From positions 448,501 through 512,500 of the forward strand of contig NZ_CP033087.1 in the NCBI RefSeq assembly GCF_003691365.1: 64,000 nt of DNA, given 5' to 3'. This stretch comes from Commensalibacter melissae. Its GTDB lineage: Bacteria > Pseudomonadota > Alphaproteobacteria > Acetobacterales > Acetobacteraceae. Positions 17,559 to 25,190 of this stretch are shown piece after piece. Both the position numbers and the translations under genes were made by a program. A model generated the notes under the pieces. That model did no database searches. It saw only the letters and a program-made list of their open reading frames with translations, and was not told the origin of the DNA. The stretch's first letter is position 1, and each line of letters starts with the position of its first letter.

Positions 17559-19754
17559 TTATGATGTTTTATGCTGTTGGTGTCTGTGAATAAGCTCTTG
17601 TCTTTCAACAATTTCAATTTTTCCAGATTGTGCATTTTCAACATCCATTACAATAACATAATCACAATGCGCAACTGTTGCAGGCCGGTGTGCCACAATA
17701 ATGCGTGTTATATTCATTTCATCTAGTATTGTCGCAATATGGGCTTCTGTTGGTTCATCCAGACTGCTGGTTGCTTCATCTAAAAATAGGATTGCTGGTT
17801 GGCGATATAAAGCTCTGGCTAAAATAACCCTTTGTTTTTGTCCTCCTGACAAGGAACTTCCCATATCACCAACAAATGTTTCAAATTTCATGGGCATTGC
17901 CATTATATCTTGTAAAATTGCAGCTTTCTGTGCACATTCAATAATTTTTTCCTGATCAGGTTTATCATCAAACCCGCAAATATTATCTGCAATTGAACCA
18001 GAAAACAGTCCATCATCCTGTAAAACACCAGCAATTTCTTGTCGGTAATTGTCTAGAGATTCTTTTAATATATTTCGACCGTTAAAGTAGATATCACCTT
18101 CCTCTGGATGGGTTAAACCCATCATTGTTTTTAAAATTGTTGACTTTCCACATCCTGATGCGCCTACAATAGCAATACTTTTACCCTTTGGAATTTTCAG
18201 GTTTATATTACGAAATACCCAAGGTTCAGCAGGAGAGTATCTAAAACCCAAATTTTTACACACAAGATGGTTTTGATCATTAATATGAAGTTGTTCCGTC
18301 AATCTGTTATTATTCGATATAGATATTATAGCATTTTCTTCACTTTCTATAGGTGTTAAGACTATATCTGAAATACGATCGCTCTGGATAGAAAGCATTT
18401 TTAGTTTGAAGGCGGCACCGATAAGATTGCCTATGCGTCCGGTGAATTGGTCTTTGTAAGATAGAAAGGCAACCAGCATTCCAACTGTCATTTTATTATC
18501 CATGACGTAATGTGCCCCGATTACCAACATTATTAACCTGTCAATAGCGAAGATGGAATCATTTATACGTCCAAAAATAAGGTCATAACGTTGTGTTTTT
18601 AATCCGACATTGATTGCATCAACCAATAAATTTAACCAGCGTGCACGTCTTCGCTCCCGCAATCCAAGTAACTTGATACTTGCCATACCTCTCAAAGTTT
18701 CAATAAGATGTGAATCCTTTTTAGCATTATAGACAATACCCTCTTCAGAGGCTTGCTTGTAAGGGCGATAAGCCATAAGACGGCTTATACCGTCAAGGAT
18801 TACAGCAATTAATGTTACAAGTGCCAGCCATTTACCATAGATGATTAGCATTACAAACATACCAATTGCCATTAAACCATCCATGATTGCTTGTACCATA
18901 TCAGTTGTAATGGTTTGTTGAATAATACCTAATGAACCGAAACGGGATAATATATCTCCAACATGTCTTTTCAAGAAATAATCCAGCGGTAATTTGGATA
19001 AATGTTCAAAAAGGCTGGCATTCCATTGAACAGATACACGGGTGCTGAAAAGCATGACCATCCATGTTCGGGCTGTGGAAATAAGCATTTGCAGCAAAAT
19101 AAGAATGGCAATTCCAACTGTGATTGTTGTTAGCAAGCCGTTATCCAAAGTCACAATGACTTCATCAATAATGACTTGCGAGGCCATAGGCATGACAATT
19201 GAAATAGCTTCCAACCCAAGGGATGTTAATAAAAGATAAAACAGGGTTGTTTTAAGACCGTCTGTTTTTCTGAAAAGATCACGTAAATGAAGATTGTTGC
19301 GCTCATCTTTTCGGGTAAAATTTTGGTCGGGAGCAATCTCAAGCGCCACTCCTGTAAATTCATTATTGATTTCACCCCAAAGTACCTTACGTTTTCCACG
19401 GGCGGGATCATTAATCATAATTCCATTGGTTTTTACATCTGTTAACACGACAAAATGGTTTAAACTCCAATGAAGAATGCAAGGTAAGCGTAATTTGTTT
19501 AGTTCTTCCATTTCCAAACGCAAAGGACGTGTTGTCAAGTTATTCCGTTGCGCAATATCAATAATATTCTGTAGAGTAATTCCTTTGATAGAAATAGATT
19601 CTCTTTGTCTAAATGTTGTTAGATCAATATAATTTCCATAATAACTCATAATCATGGCAAGGCATGCCAAGCCACATTCGGAAGCTTCCACTTGCAAAAT
19701 TACGGGAACAGTTTGGCGAAAAGCAAAATTTAGTCTTTTCAAGGTATTAATCAT
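17559..19754 (-). CDS. Peptidase C39 ABC exporter of double-glycine peptides
   Basis: A 731-residue bifunctional exporter of the CvaB/microcin class. Residues 1-130 are a C39 cysteine protease, with oxyanion-hole Q21, catalytic C27 in SECGLACLAMI, H100 in LNHFVVL and D116 in INDPARG. It cleaves leader peptides after Gly-Gly. Residues about 160-440 form the membrane domain with six spans. The ATPase carries Walker A GASGCGKST near residue 535, signature LSGGQKQR near 638 and LFLDEATSSLDEPTEAH. It overlaps the HlyD gene by ATGA, so the two are co-translated. Together they would pump the peptide encoded at 21274-21633 across both membranes with an outer-membrane channel encoded elsewhere. Confidence 0.93.
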   Translation of the reverse strand: MINTLKRLNFAFRQTVPVILQVEASECGLACLAMIMSYYGNYIDLTTFRQRESISIKGITLQNIIDIAQRNNLTTRPLRLEMEELNKLRLPCILHWSLNHFVVLTDVKTNGIMINDPARGKRKVLWGEINNEFTGVALEIAPDQNFTRKDERNNLHLRDLFRKTDGLKTTLFYLLLTSLGLEAISIVMPMASQVIIDEVIVTLDNGLLTTITVGIAILILLQMLISTARTWMVMLFSTRVSVQWNASLFEHLSKLPLDYFLKRHVGDILSRFGSLGIIQQTITTDMVQAIMDGLMAIGMFVMLIIYGKWLALVTLIAVILDGISRLMAYRPYKQASEEGIVYNAKKDSHLIETLRGMASIKLLGLRERRRARWLNLLVDAINVGLKTQRYDLIFGRINDSIFAIDRLIMLVIGAHYVMDNKMTVGMLVAFLSYKDQFTGRIGNLIGAAFKLKMLSIQSDRISDIVLTPIESEENAIISISNNNRLTEQLHINDQNHLVCKNLGFRYSPAEPWVFRNINLKIPKGKSIAIVGASGCGKSTILKTMMGLTHPEEGDIYFNGRNILKESLDNYRQEIAGVLQDDGLFSGSIADNICGFDDKPDQEKIIECAQKAAILQDIMAMPMKFETFVGDMGSSLSGGQKQRVILARALYRQPAILFLDEATSSLDEPTEAHIATILDEMNITRIIVAHRPATVAHCDYVIVMDVENAQSGKIEIVERQELIHRHQQHKTS

Positions 19755-21061
19755 GAGTTCGGTTTCGTTAATCTTGTTTTAATAGTATCGTTAACCTCAA
19801 TAATGGGTTGGAACATCCATTGATAAAGGCGACGATAATCAACGGCAATATCAGCTTCAACTTGCATTCCGGGCTGCAAAAAATATTTTTTATTGGAATA
19901 AGCCGCAATGAAGTTTTTTTCAGGTTTTACCCGAATTCTATAAAAGTTACGATCAATCTTACTGTTGGGACCAATTATTTCATTTTTTAAATTTGGATTG
20001 CTGTCTTTACCCATTATATCCGATGTAACTGGTGTATAAGTAATTTCGGTAACAGTCCCGTTGTATAGACCAAATTTTTGATATGGAAATGCTGCATAAC
20101 GTAAGATAACATTGCTATTTTTCTTTAAAAGTCCCACGGCTGAACTAGGAATATAAAGTTCGGCTTCGATTGTTTGACCTTCTGGAACTATACTTGTTAA
20201 GGCGGAATCTTGTGAAACTTGCTGACCGATATATCCCCGAAGCGCTGTTATTGTTCCATTTATGGGGGCTGTAACGAAAATAGTTTGATTACGTTCTCCC
20301 AGTATGATTTTCTGATCAATATCATTTATGCTTTTTTTAATTTCATTGAGATCACGTTGATAATTGTTATCGTACAGTTGATATTTTGATGCATTTTCTA
20401 ATATTTGGCCTTCAATCGAAGTTTGATTTTGTAAGAACTGTGCATGAGTACCTAAAATTTGGGCATATGTGTATAATTGATTCTGATATTCCTGATTTGT
20501 TGCCAAAGACATTTTCTTGGCTTTTTCAATCATCAGTAACGATTGTTGGACCAAGGGGATTATTTGATTGTCATTTTCGATTTGCTGGGTAACTTTGTCA
20601 TGCTGTTTGTAAAGATTAGAGAGTGTTTCCTTAATATTGTTTTTTTCAATGGGAGCGGCCTTTTCTTTGAGTGCAAGCTGTTTTTCAAGAATATTTTTTT
20701 GTTTTTTCAACAAGTTATTAGTTAATTGTTGTGTGGGTCCATTGATAGAGGTGTTTTCGAGACTTATCGTGAATAATTTATCGCCTTTATGAACAAATTG
20801 GCCCTCTATAACGTTTTTTTCAATAACAATGCCATTTGTTCTTGATCCTATAGTGATTAACCCTTCTGTAGGCATAATGCTGCCGGAAGCATGTATACGA
20901 CGCGTATAACCACCAAAAATAGTGTATAATATGATAATAACGACACAAATGAATGAGATAACCGCGATGATTTTTATAGGAATAGGTTGTACATCCTGTA
21001 CGCGACCTAACCATGTATCTCGTTTTGCTTCTAAAACTTCATGCCTGAAAAGAGAATTCAT
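19751..21061 (-). CDS. HlyD-family membrane fusion protein (CvaA-like)
   Basis: A 436-residue periplasmic adaptor that links the C39 exporter to an outer-membrane channel. One N-terminal membrane span lies at residues about 30-50 (IKIIAVISFICVVIIILYTI). A lipoyl half-motif follows (GSRTNGIVIEKNVIEGQFVH), then a long alpha-hairpin (about residues 120-260, Gln/Lys-rich coiled coil), the second lipoyl half (APINGTITALRGYIGQQV) and a beta-barrel ending in YFLQPGMQVEADIAVDYR. The length matches bacteriocin-type HlyD proteins. The gene is first in the two-gene export unit and is separated from the precursor gene by a strong hairpin. Confidence 0.92.
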   Translation of the reverse strand: MNSLFRHEVLEAKRDTWLGRVQDVQPIPIKIIAVISFICVVIIILYTIFGGYTRRIHASGSIMPTEGLITIGSRTNGIVIEKNVIEGQFVHKGDKLFTISLENTSINGPTQQLTNNLLKKQKNILEKQLALKEKAAPIEKNNIKETLSNLYKQHDKVTQQIENDNQIIPLVQQSLLMIEKAKKMSLATNQEYQNQLYTYAQILGTHAQFLQNQTSIEGQILENASKYQLYDNNYQRDLNEIKKSINDIDQKIILGERNQTIFVTAPINGTITALRGYIGQQVSQDSALTSIVPEGQTIEAELYIPSSAVGLLKKNSNVILRYAAFPYQKFGLYNGTVTEITYTPVTSDIMGKDSNPNLKNEIIGPNSKIDRNFYRIRVKPEKNFIAAYSNKKYFLQPGMQVEADIAVDYRRLYQWMFQPIIEVNDTIKTRLTKPNS

Positions 21062-21109
21062 GGATAATAATTTTGATAGATTAAATAAATTTTATAAGAA
21101 AATTGAGAA

Positions 21110-21149
21110 ATAATATTTCAATCATAAATGTTTATGATTGAAATATTAT
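21110..21149 (-). terminator. 40-base perfect palindrome between peptide gene and exporter genes
   Basis: Two exact 19-base arms around a 2-base centre, extended by flanking GAGAA/TTCTC, lie 49 bases upstream of the HlyD start and 125 bases after the peptide stop. On the minus strand it is followed by TTTCTCAATTTTC. It probably acts as a partial terminator or processing site, so that the precursor is made in excess of the exporter. This is an inference from position. Confidence 0.6.
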
Positions 21150-21273
21150 ATATTCTCTAAAGATTTTTTATATTTATATTAATTATTAAGTGAACCAATT
21201 TAAACGATAAAAACAACTTATTTTAAATAATATAATGAATAGTTGTAGGAAAATTTCATTATGTATCTTGAAA

Positions 21274-21633
21274 CTAATGGAAGAGATTAGCAATTCCCTG
21301 CGATATTCCATTAATAATTCCAACTGTACCTAATCCTATCCCGGAAATTGCATTGTTAACATTGCTACTTATATCGGCGGCATTTTTTGATTTGGCTGCG
21401 TCAACAATAGATCCAATACCACTTCCAAGTTTACTTCCGGCATTTGCTTCATTGTTGGTTTTAATTCCTGTTAAGCTACCATAAAGATTATCGACAATTC
21501 CTCCAATTGAAGCGCCTATGAAAGAGCCTATTAAAGCGGAAGAAACGGGAAGTGTAATATTGCCCCCGATAATATCACCCAAAAAAGATCCACCTGATAC
21601 GCTATTGATTTCATGTGATGTAATTTCTCGCAT
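21274..21633 (-). CDS. Double-glycine leader peptide, glycine-rich bacteriocin-like precursor
   Basis: A 119-residue precursor. The leader MREITSHEINSVSGG matches the double-glycine consensus (acidic/hydrophobic spacing, Val at -4, Gly-Gly at -2/-1) cut by C39 exporters. The predicted mature peptide is about 104 residues and very rich in Gly, Ser, Ile and Asn. It has a glycine-zipper hydrophobic stretch (ALIGSFIGASIGGIVDNLYG) and a second one near the end (GIGLGTVGIINGISQGIA), as in pore-forming class II microcins. There are no cysteines. AGGA lies 8 bases before the ATG. Adjacency to HlyD and C39 ABC genes gives strong context. No immunity gene is recognisable next to it. Confidence 0.85.
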   Translation of the reverse strand: MREITSHEINSVSGGSFLGDIIGGNITLPVSSALIGSFIGASIGGIVDNLYGSLTGIKTNNEANAGSKLGSGIGSIVDAAKSKNAADISSNVNNAISGIGLGTVGIINGISQGIANLFH

Positions 21634-21785
21634 TTTAACATTCCTGAATAGAAAGGGTTATAATTTATTTCAATAACCTATCATCAAATTATTAACATAT
21701 CAAATCAAATATACAATTGTAATTTATTAATAATACTTAATCATTAAAAATGTTAAACGATAATTGCATTTTTATTAGAAGTTTG

Positions 21786-22574
21786 TTAATTTTTATTAAA
21801 ATGGATTTTCCGTGACTTTTTGAGGAGTTCCTGTTTAACTTGTTTAAGTTTTTTTCTGAATTCTTGATTTGCATGTAAACGAGCGACGACTTCAGCTCCG
21901 ATCAAGCGGCCTGCGTCTACATCGCTTTGCCAGTGTGCACCACAAATAACACGACTTTGTCCGAATTCATAACCTTCTTTCAATATCTGGTCTTGTTTAT
22001 CTGGAAAAATTTCGGATAGAAATAAGGCAGCAGACCATCCAAAAGCTGCGTGACCTGAAGGGTATGAACCATCCTTACGCATTAGGCTCTCATCCTCTGG
22101 AGTACAGCTGTGTGTGTGATAATACATAAAAGGACGAATTCTTTGATAGTGTTTTTTCGCTTTATCAGTTCCAAAATTACCGCTCATGATTAACAGATCC
22201 TCTAAAAAATCTTGAGTGATAGGGGTATTTTTCTTGGATATTTCAATACCGATGGTTTTAGAAAAGTTCTTTCCGATTGTTCCGTTAAAAATAGCGGCTT
22301 CTTCAATGGCTTGGTTCCATCGAGATGTGTTTATAAGTTTGCGTGTATTGAGATATATTTCTTTATCAATTGTGAATAGTTGACTATTTTTATCTGGTGG
22401 GGGCGGTAAAAGTTTCAAACTATTTGCGAATTGATCAGTATGCAAGGGTAATTTTTTTGATTTAATAAATAGTCTTTTAATTTCATTTTTTTGTAAATTG
22501 CTGGATTGTCCAGTTAAGGGGAATATTAGGATATTTATTAATAATGTAAAAATAATTGTTTTTTTATAATTCAT
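21786..22574 (-). CDS. Class A non-specific acid phosphatase (PAP2 superfamily)
   Basis: A periplasmic phosphatase of 262 residues with a signal peptide (TIIFTLLINILIFPLTGQSS). The three PAP2 motifs are complete: K140-x6-R147-P148, PSGH at 172-175 with the phosphate-stabilising His, and S207-R208-x5-H214-x3-D218, where H214 is the nucleophile. This is the PhoN/PhoC class, which releases phosphate from many monoesters. It is monocistronic, separated from the peptide gene by 152 AT-rich bases, and probably unrelated to it. Confidence 0.92.
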   Translation of the reverse strand: MNYKKTIIFTLLINILIFPLTGQSSNLQKNEIKRLFIKSKKLPLHTDQFANSLKLLPPPPDKNSQLFTIDKEIYLNTRKLINTSRWNQAIEEAAIFNGTIGKNFSKTIGIEISKKNTPITQDFLEDLLIMSGNFGTDKAKKHYQRIRPFMYYHTHSCTPEDESLMRKDGSYPSGHAAFGWSAALFLSEIFPDKQDQILKEGYEFGQSRVICGAHWQSDVDAGRLIGAEVVARLHANQEFRKKLKQVKQELLKKSRKIHFNKN

Positions 22575-23021
22575 TGGTCTCTATTTATTTGTTATAAAAA
22601 AATTAAAGATAATATATTAAGTAAATTTATCATATGTTTTATGTTTTTATTATATTTATTATTCATGATAGTTTTGATGAATATGTATGGTATTTAAAAT
22701 TATGGATTGCTTTGTTATAAAAATTAAATATTATTAATATTTTTGTTTTGAAATGATTATAAGGAAAACGTTTTTTTAAAATAAATATTCGCAGAGTTGA
22801 ATGTCGTTACTTATTTTTATAAATAATATATTTTTATTTTAGTCAGTATAATTTTTAAGGAATAGTTAATATAAAAAATTATCAGAGTTCACCATAATCA
22901 ATTAGTTTATGATGTTTAATTTAAATTAATAAATTTAAGACTTTAAATACATTTTACGTAAAAAATTTTAAACAGTTTTTATCGCTTGCTTCTGTAATAA
23001 AAACAGTATGGATAATGATAT
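22575..23021. other. AT-rich divergent intergenic region
   Basis: 447 bases between the divergent phosphatase and AraC-type genes, expected to hold both promoters. I see no gene, RNA or clear operator in it. Confidence 0.5.
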
Positions 23022-23993
23022 ATGAAAAAAATAGATCTTATTAATATTGGTCTTTTAATGTACCCTAATGTTCAACAAGGAGCCATTTTCGGTTTAATTG
23101 ATTTTTTTTCTGTGGCAAATCAGTTGGTCAAGGAGAATTGGAATTCTAACCTTCCCATACCTCAAATTAAAATTGTAAAAATTGATAAGCCAACAGTGAA
23201 TTTTAACCTGCCTTCATTTATTGTTAAGAAAAATGACTTGAATTTTTCTGTGATCATTGTCCCTCCTTGTACAGAAGAATTTCCATCTGGAAGTAAATAT
23301 AATACGCATATTAATTTTTTAAAACATTCCTTTAAACAACCTTGTACAATTGCCTCTATTGGCAATGGCATTTTTTTATTGGCAGAGACTGGACTATTGG
23401 ATGGTTATACAGTTACGACTCATTGGCAGTTAAAACATCGATTTAGAAACCAGTTTCCAAATATCTATACTGATTTTGATTCTATGGTCATTGAGGAAAG
23501 AAATATTATTACTACGGCAGGTTCATTATCTTGGATAGATCTTGGGTTGGAATTGGTTAAAAAATTTTTCGGTTCCATAGTGATGGCTGAAGTTGCACGA
23601 TTTTTTTTGGTCCAACCTGCAAGACGTGCACAAAGTTATTTTAATATTTTTTCACCTAATTTAACGCATGGAGATATTCCAATAATTAAGGGACAAAAAT
23701 GGATATCTAATCAAAAGAATATGAATATTTCATTGAAACAGTTATCGAAAGTAACAGGATTGGAAATACGGACATTGCAGAGGCGTTTTATTAAAGCCAC
23801 GGGAATGACTGTTACAGAATATATTCAACATCATCGAATTTGCCGTGCTCAATTTTTATTACAATTTTCAAAAAAATTGATTGATGAGATAGGAATTGAA
23901 TGTGGCTATAAAGATTTAAATGCGTTTCGGAAGATATTTACAAAAATAGTAGGATTATCTCCCAGTCTTTATCGTCGGAATTTTACTGTTTAA
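23022..23993 (+). CDS. GlxA-type AraC-family transcriptional regulator
   Basis: 323 residues. The N-terminal half (about 1-190) is a DJ-1/PfpI-like ligand domain (INIGLLMYPNVQQGAIFGLIDFF, ASIGNGIFLLAETGLLDGYTVTTHW). The C-terminal 100 residues hold two AraC helix-turn-helix units, in SLKQLSKVTGLEIRTLQRRF and DEIGIECGYKDLNAFRKIF, ending with the GLSPSLYRR signature. Such regulators respond to small metabolites, often amines or amides. In this copy the nucleophile-elbow position reads IGNGIFLL, without the cysteine of true peptidases, as in other regulators of the group. The ligand and targets are unknown. Confidence 0.9.
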   Translation: MKKIDLINIGLLMYPNVQQGAIFGLIDFFSVANQLVKENWNSNLPIPQIKIVKIDKPTVNFNLPSFIVKKNDLNFSVIIVPPCTEEFPSGSKYNTHINFLKHSFKQPCTIASIGNGIFLLAETGLLDGYTVTTHWQLKHRFRNQFPNIYTDFDSMVIEERNIITTAGSLSWIDLGLELVKKFFGSIVMAEVARFFLVQPARRAQSYFNIFSPNLTHGDIPIIKGQKWISNQKNMNISLKQLSKVTGLEIRTLQRRFIKATGMTVTEYIQHHRICRAQFLLQFSKKLIDEIGIECGYKDLNAFRKIFTKIVGLSPSLYRRNFTV

Positions 23994-24238
23994 AAATTTT
24001 TAATATTATGTTGAAAGTAAAATTGTTTTAAGTACAACAACAATTAATTTTATTAAATATAAATAAAAGTCAAGTAGATGTATAACAATAGGTAACATTT
24101 TAATGAGGTGATGAAATAATCATTGAAATAACTTAAAAAAAATTATAAATATATTTTATTAGAAAATTAATAAGCACATTCTTTTTTTAGTTAATATATT
24201 TTTACAATAATTTTTAATAATACTTTTAATTACTGGTT

Positions 24239-24272
24239 TTCCCTTAATTATGTAAATTCATAATTAAGGGAA
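24239..24272. repeat. 34-base perfect inverted repeat in AT-rich gap
   Basis: Two exact 14-base arms (TTCCCTTAATTATG and complement) flank a 6-base loop, inside the otherwise featureless gap 23994-24452. There is no T-run on either side, so it is not a standard terminator. It may be a protein site or a processed RNA hairpin at the left border of the phage block. Confidence 0.6.
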
Positions 24273-24452
24273 TATAAAAAAGAATTAATAATATTAAATT
24301 AATGGTTAATTTGGAAAAACTATTTCATAATTTTGTAATTTTTTACTTCTATTACATAGTTTAATATTATTAATCATTATTTTAAAATAATGATTTTTTT
24401 ATTCTATAAAAATTTAATTAATATTATTAGATAATATTTTAAGCAAATAATT

Positions 24453-24707
24453 ATGGAAAATCCTCGAGCTAGAAAAATTAAATTTTTAAAAAAACATAAG
24501 TTGCCATTGGAAATAATGATTTTAATAATGAACAAAGCTTTGGAGGAAAAAAAATATGAAACAGCTTTGGAAATTGCCTATAAGACAGCACCGTATTGCC
24601 ATCCAAAATTGAATGATGCAAAAGTAGAAATGACACAAATCAAAACATTAGAAGATATGTCTGAAGAAGAACTAAAAAACTTTATTGGCGAGGTCGCGTT
24701 AAAATAG
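24453..24707 (+). CDS. Small phage protein, possible terminase small subunit
   Basis: 84 residues: a basic N-terminus (RARKIKFLKKHKLP), then a helical segment ALEIAYKTAPYCHPKLND and an acidic C-terminus with SEEELKNFIGE. The combination of a repeated-helix region, APYCHPKL and a closing EEL motif is common in small proteins encoded just before phage large terminases. This one lies 484 bases before terL on the same strand. I infer a DNA-recognition role in packaging. No clear helix-turn-helix is visible, and the protein is shorter than most small terminases (about 120-180). Confidence 0.55.
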   Translation: MENPRARKIKFLKKHKLPLEIMILIMNKALEEKKYETALEIAYKTAPYCHPKLNDAKVEMTQIKTLEDMSEEELKNFIGEVALK

Positions 24708-24729
24708 CTTTATTATAAAATTAATAATG

Positions 24730-24766
24730 ATGTAACCTTGATGAAGCAATTCTATCAAGGTTACAT
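24730..24766. terminator. Convergent terminator hairpin
   Basis: A 13-base perfect stem (ATGTAACCTTGAT and complement) with an 11-base loop lies between the stops of the plus-strand gene (24707) and the minus-strand peptide gene (24775). The position suits a bidirectional terminator; T-runs are weak. Confidence 0.65.
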
Positions 24767-24774
24767 AAAGGCTC

Positions 24775-25044
24775 TTATCTGCCAAAATGATCAACAAAAC
24801 TATATTTCTCAGCAAAATAGTTGTGAATATTTTTTCCGATTGTGGCCCAATTATTACCGTTTTCTAGTCCGGTTTTAATGATATTAAGTTTTGCCAAGCC
24901 ATCAGCTTTACCATTATGAGGAGGATTAATAACTCTATCATGATGATTATTATGCTGTTGATTATTGTTATGATGTTGATGATTATTATTGTGACCATGA
25001 CCACCAGCAACTTTTGACAATTCGTTTGTTTGTAAAATTTTCAT
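24775..25044 (-). CDS. Double-glycine leader peptide, His/Asn-rich
   Basis: An 89-residue precursor. The leader MKILQTNELSKVAGG fits the double-glycine consensus very well (Leu at -12 and -7, Glu at -8, Val at -4, Gly-Gly). The predicted 74-residue mature peptide begins His-Gly-His and has 8 histidines in its first 20 residues, interspersed with Asn and Gln. The second half is ordinary (GKADGLAKLNIIKTGLENG, ending DHFGR). A free amino terminus followed by His at position 3 is the ATCUN copper/nickel-binding arrangement. AAAGG lies about 9 bases before the ATG. The gene is antisense to the phage genes flanking it and 4-7 kb from the C39 exporter, its likely route out. No homologue is known to me. 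Confidence 0.75.
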   Translation of the reverse strand: MKILQTNELSKVAGGHGHNNNHQHHNNNQQHNNHHDRVINPPHNGKADGLAKLNIIKTGLENGNNWATIGKNIHNYFAEKYSFVDHFGR

Positions 25045-25190
25045 TTGTCTATACCTTTATAAAAAATTAATAACTTCAAAACCTTAAGGTAATTTTTAAT
25101 ATAATACTTTTTTCTGAATGAATCAAATTTCGGTTAGATAATAATTACGATTATATGATAAAATTTTTGTTAGGTGTAAAAATATAATTT

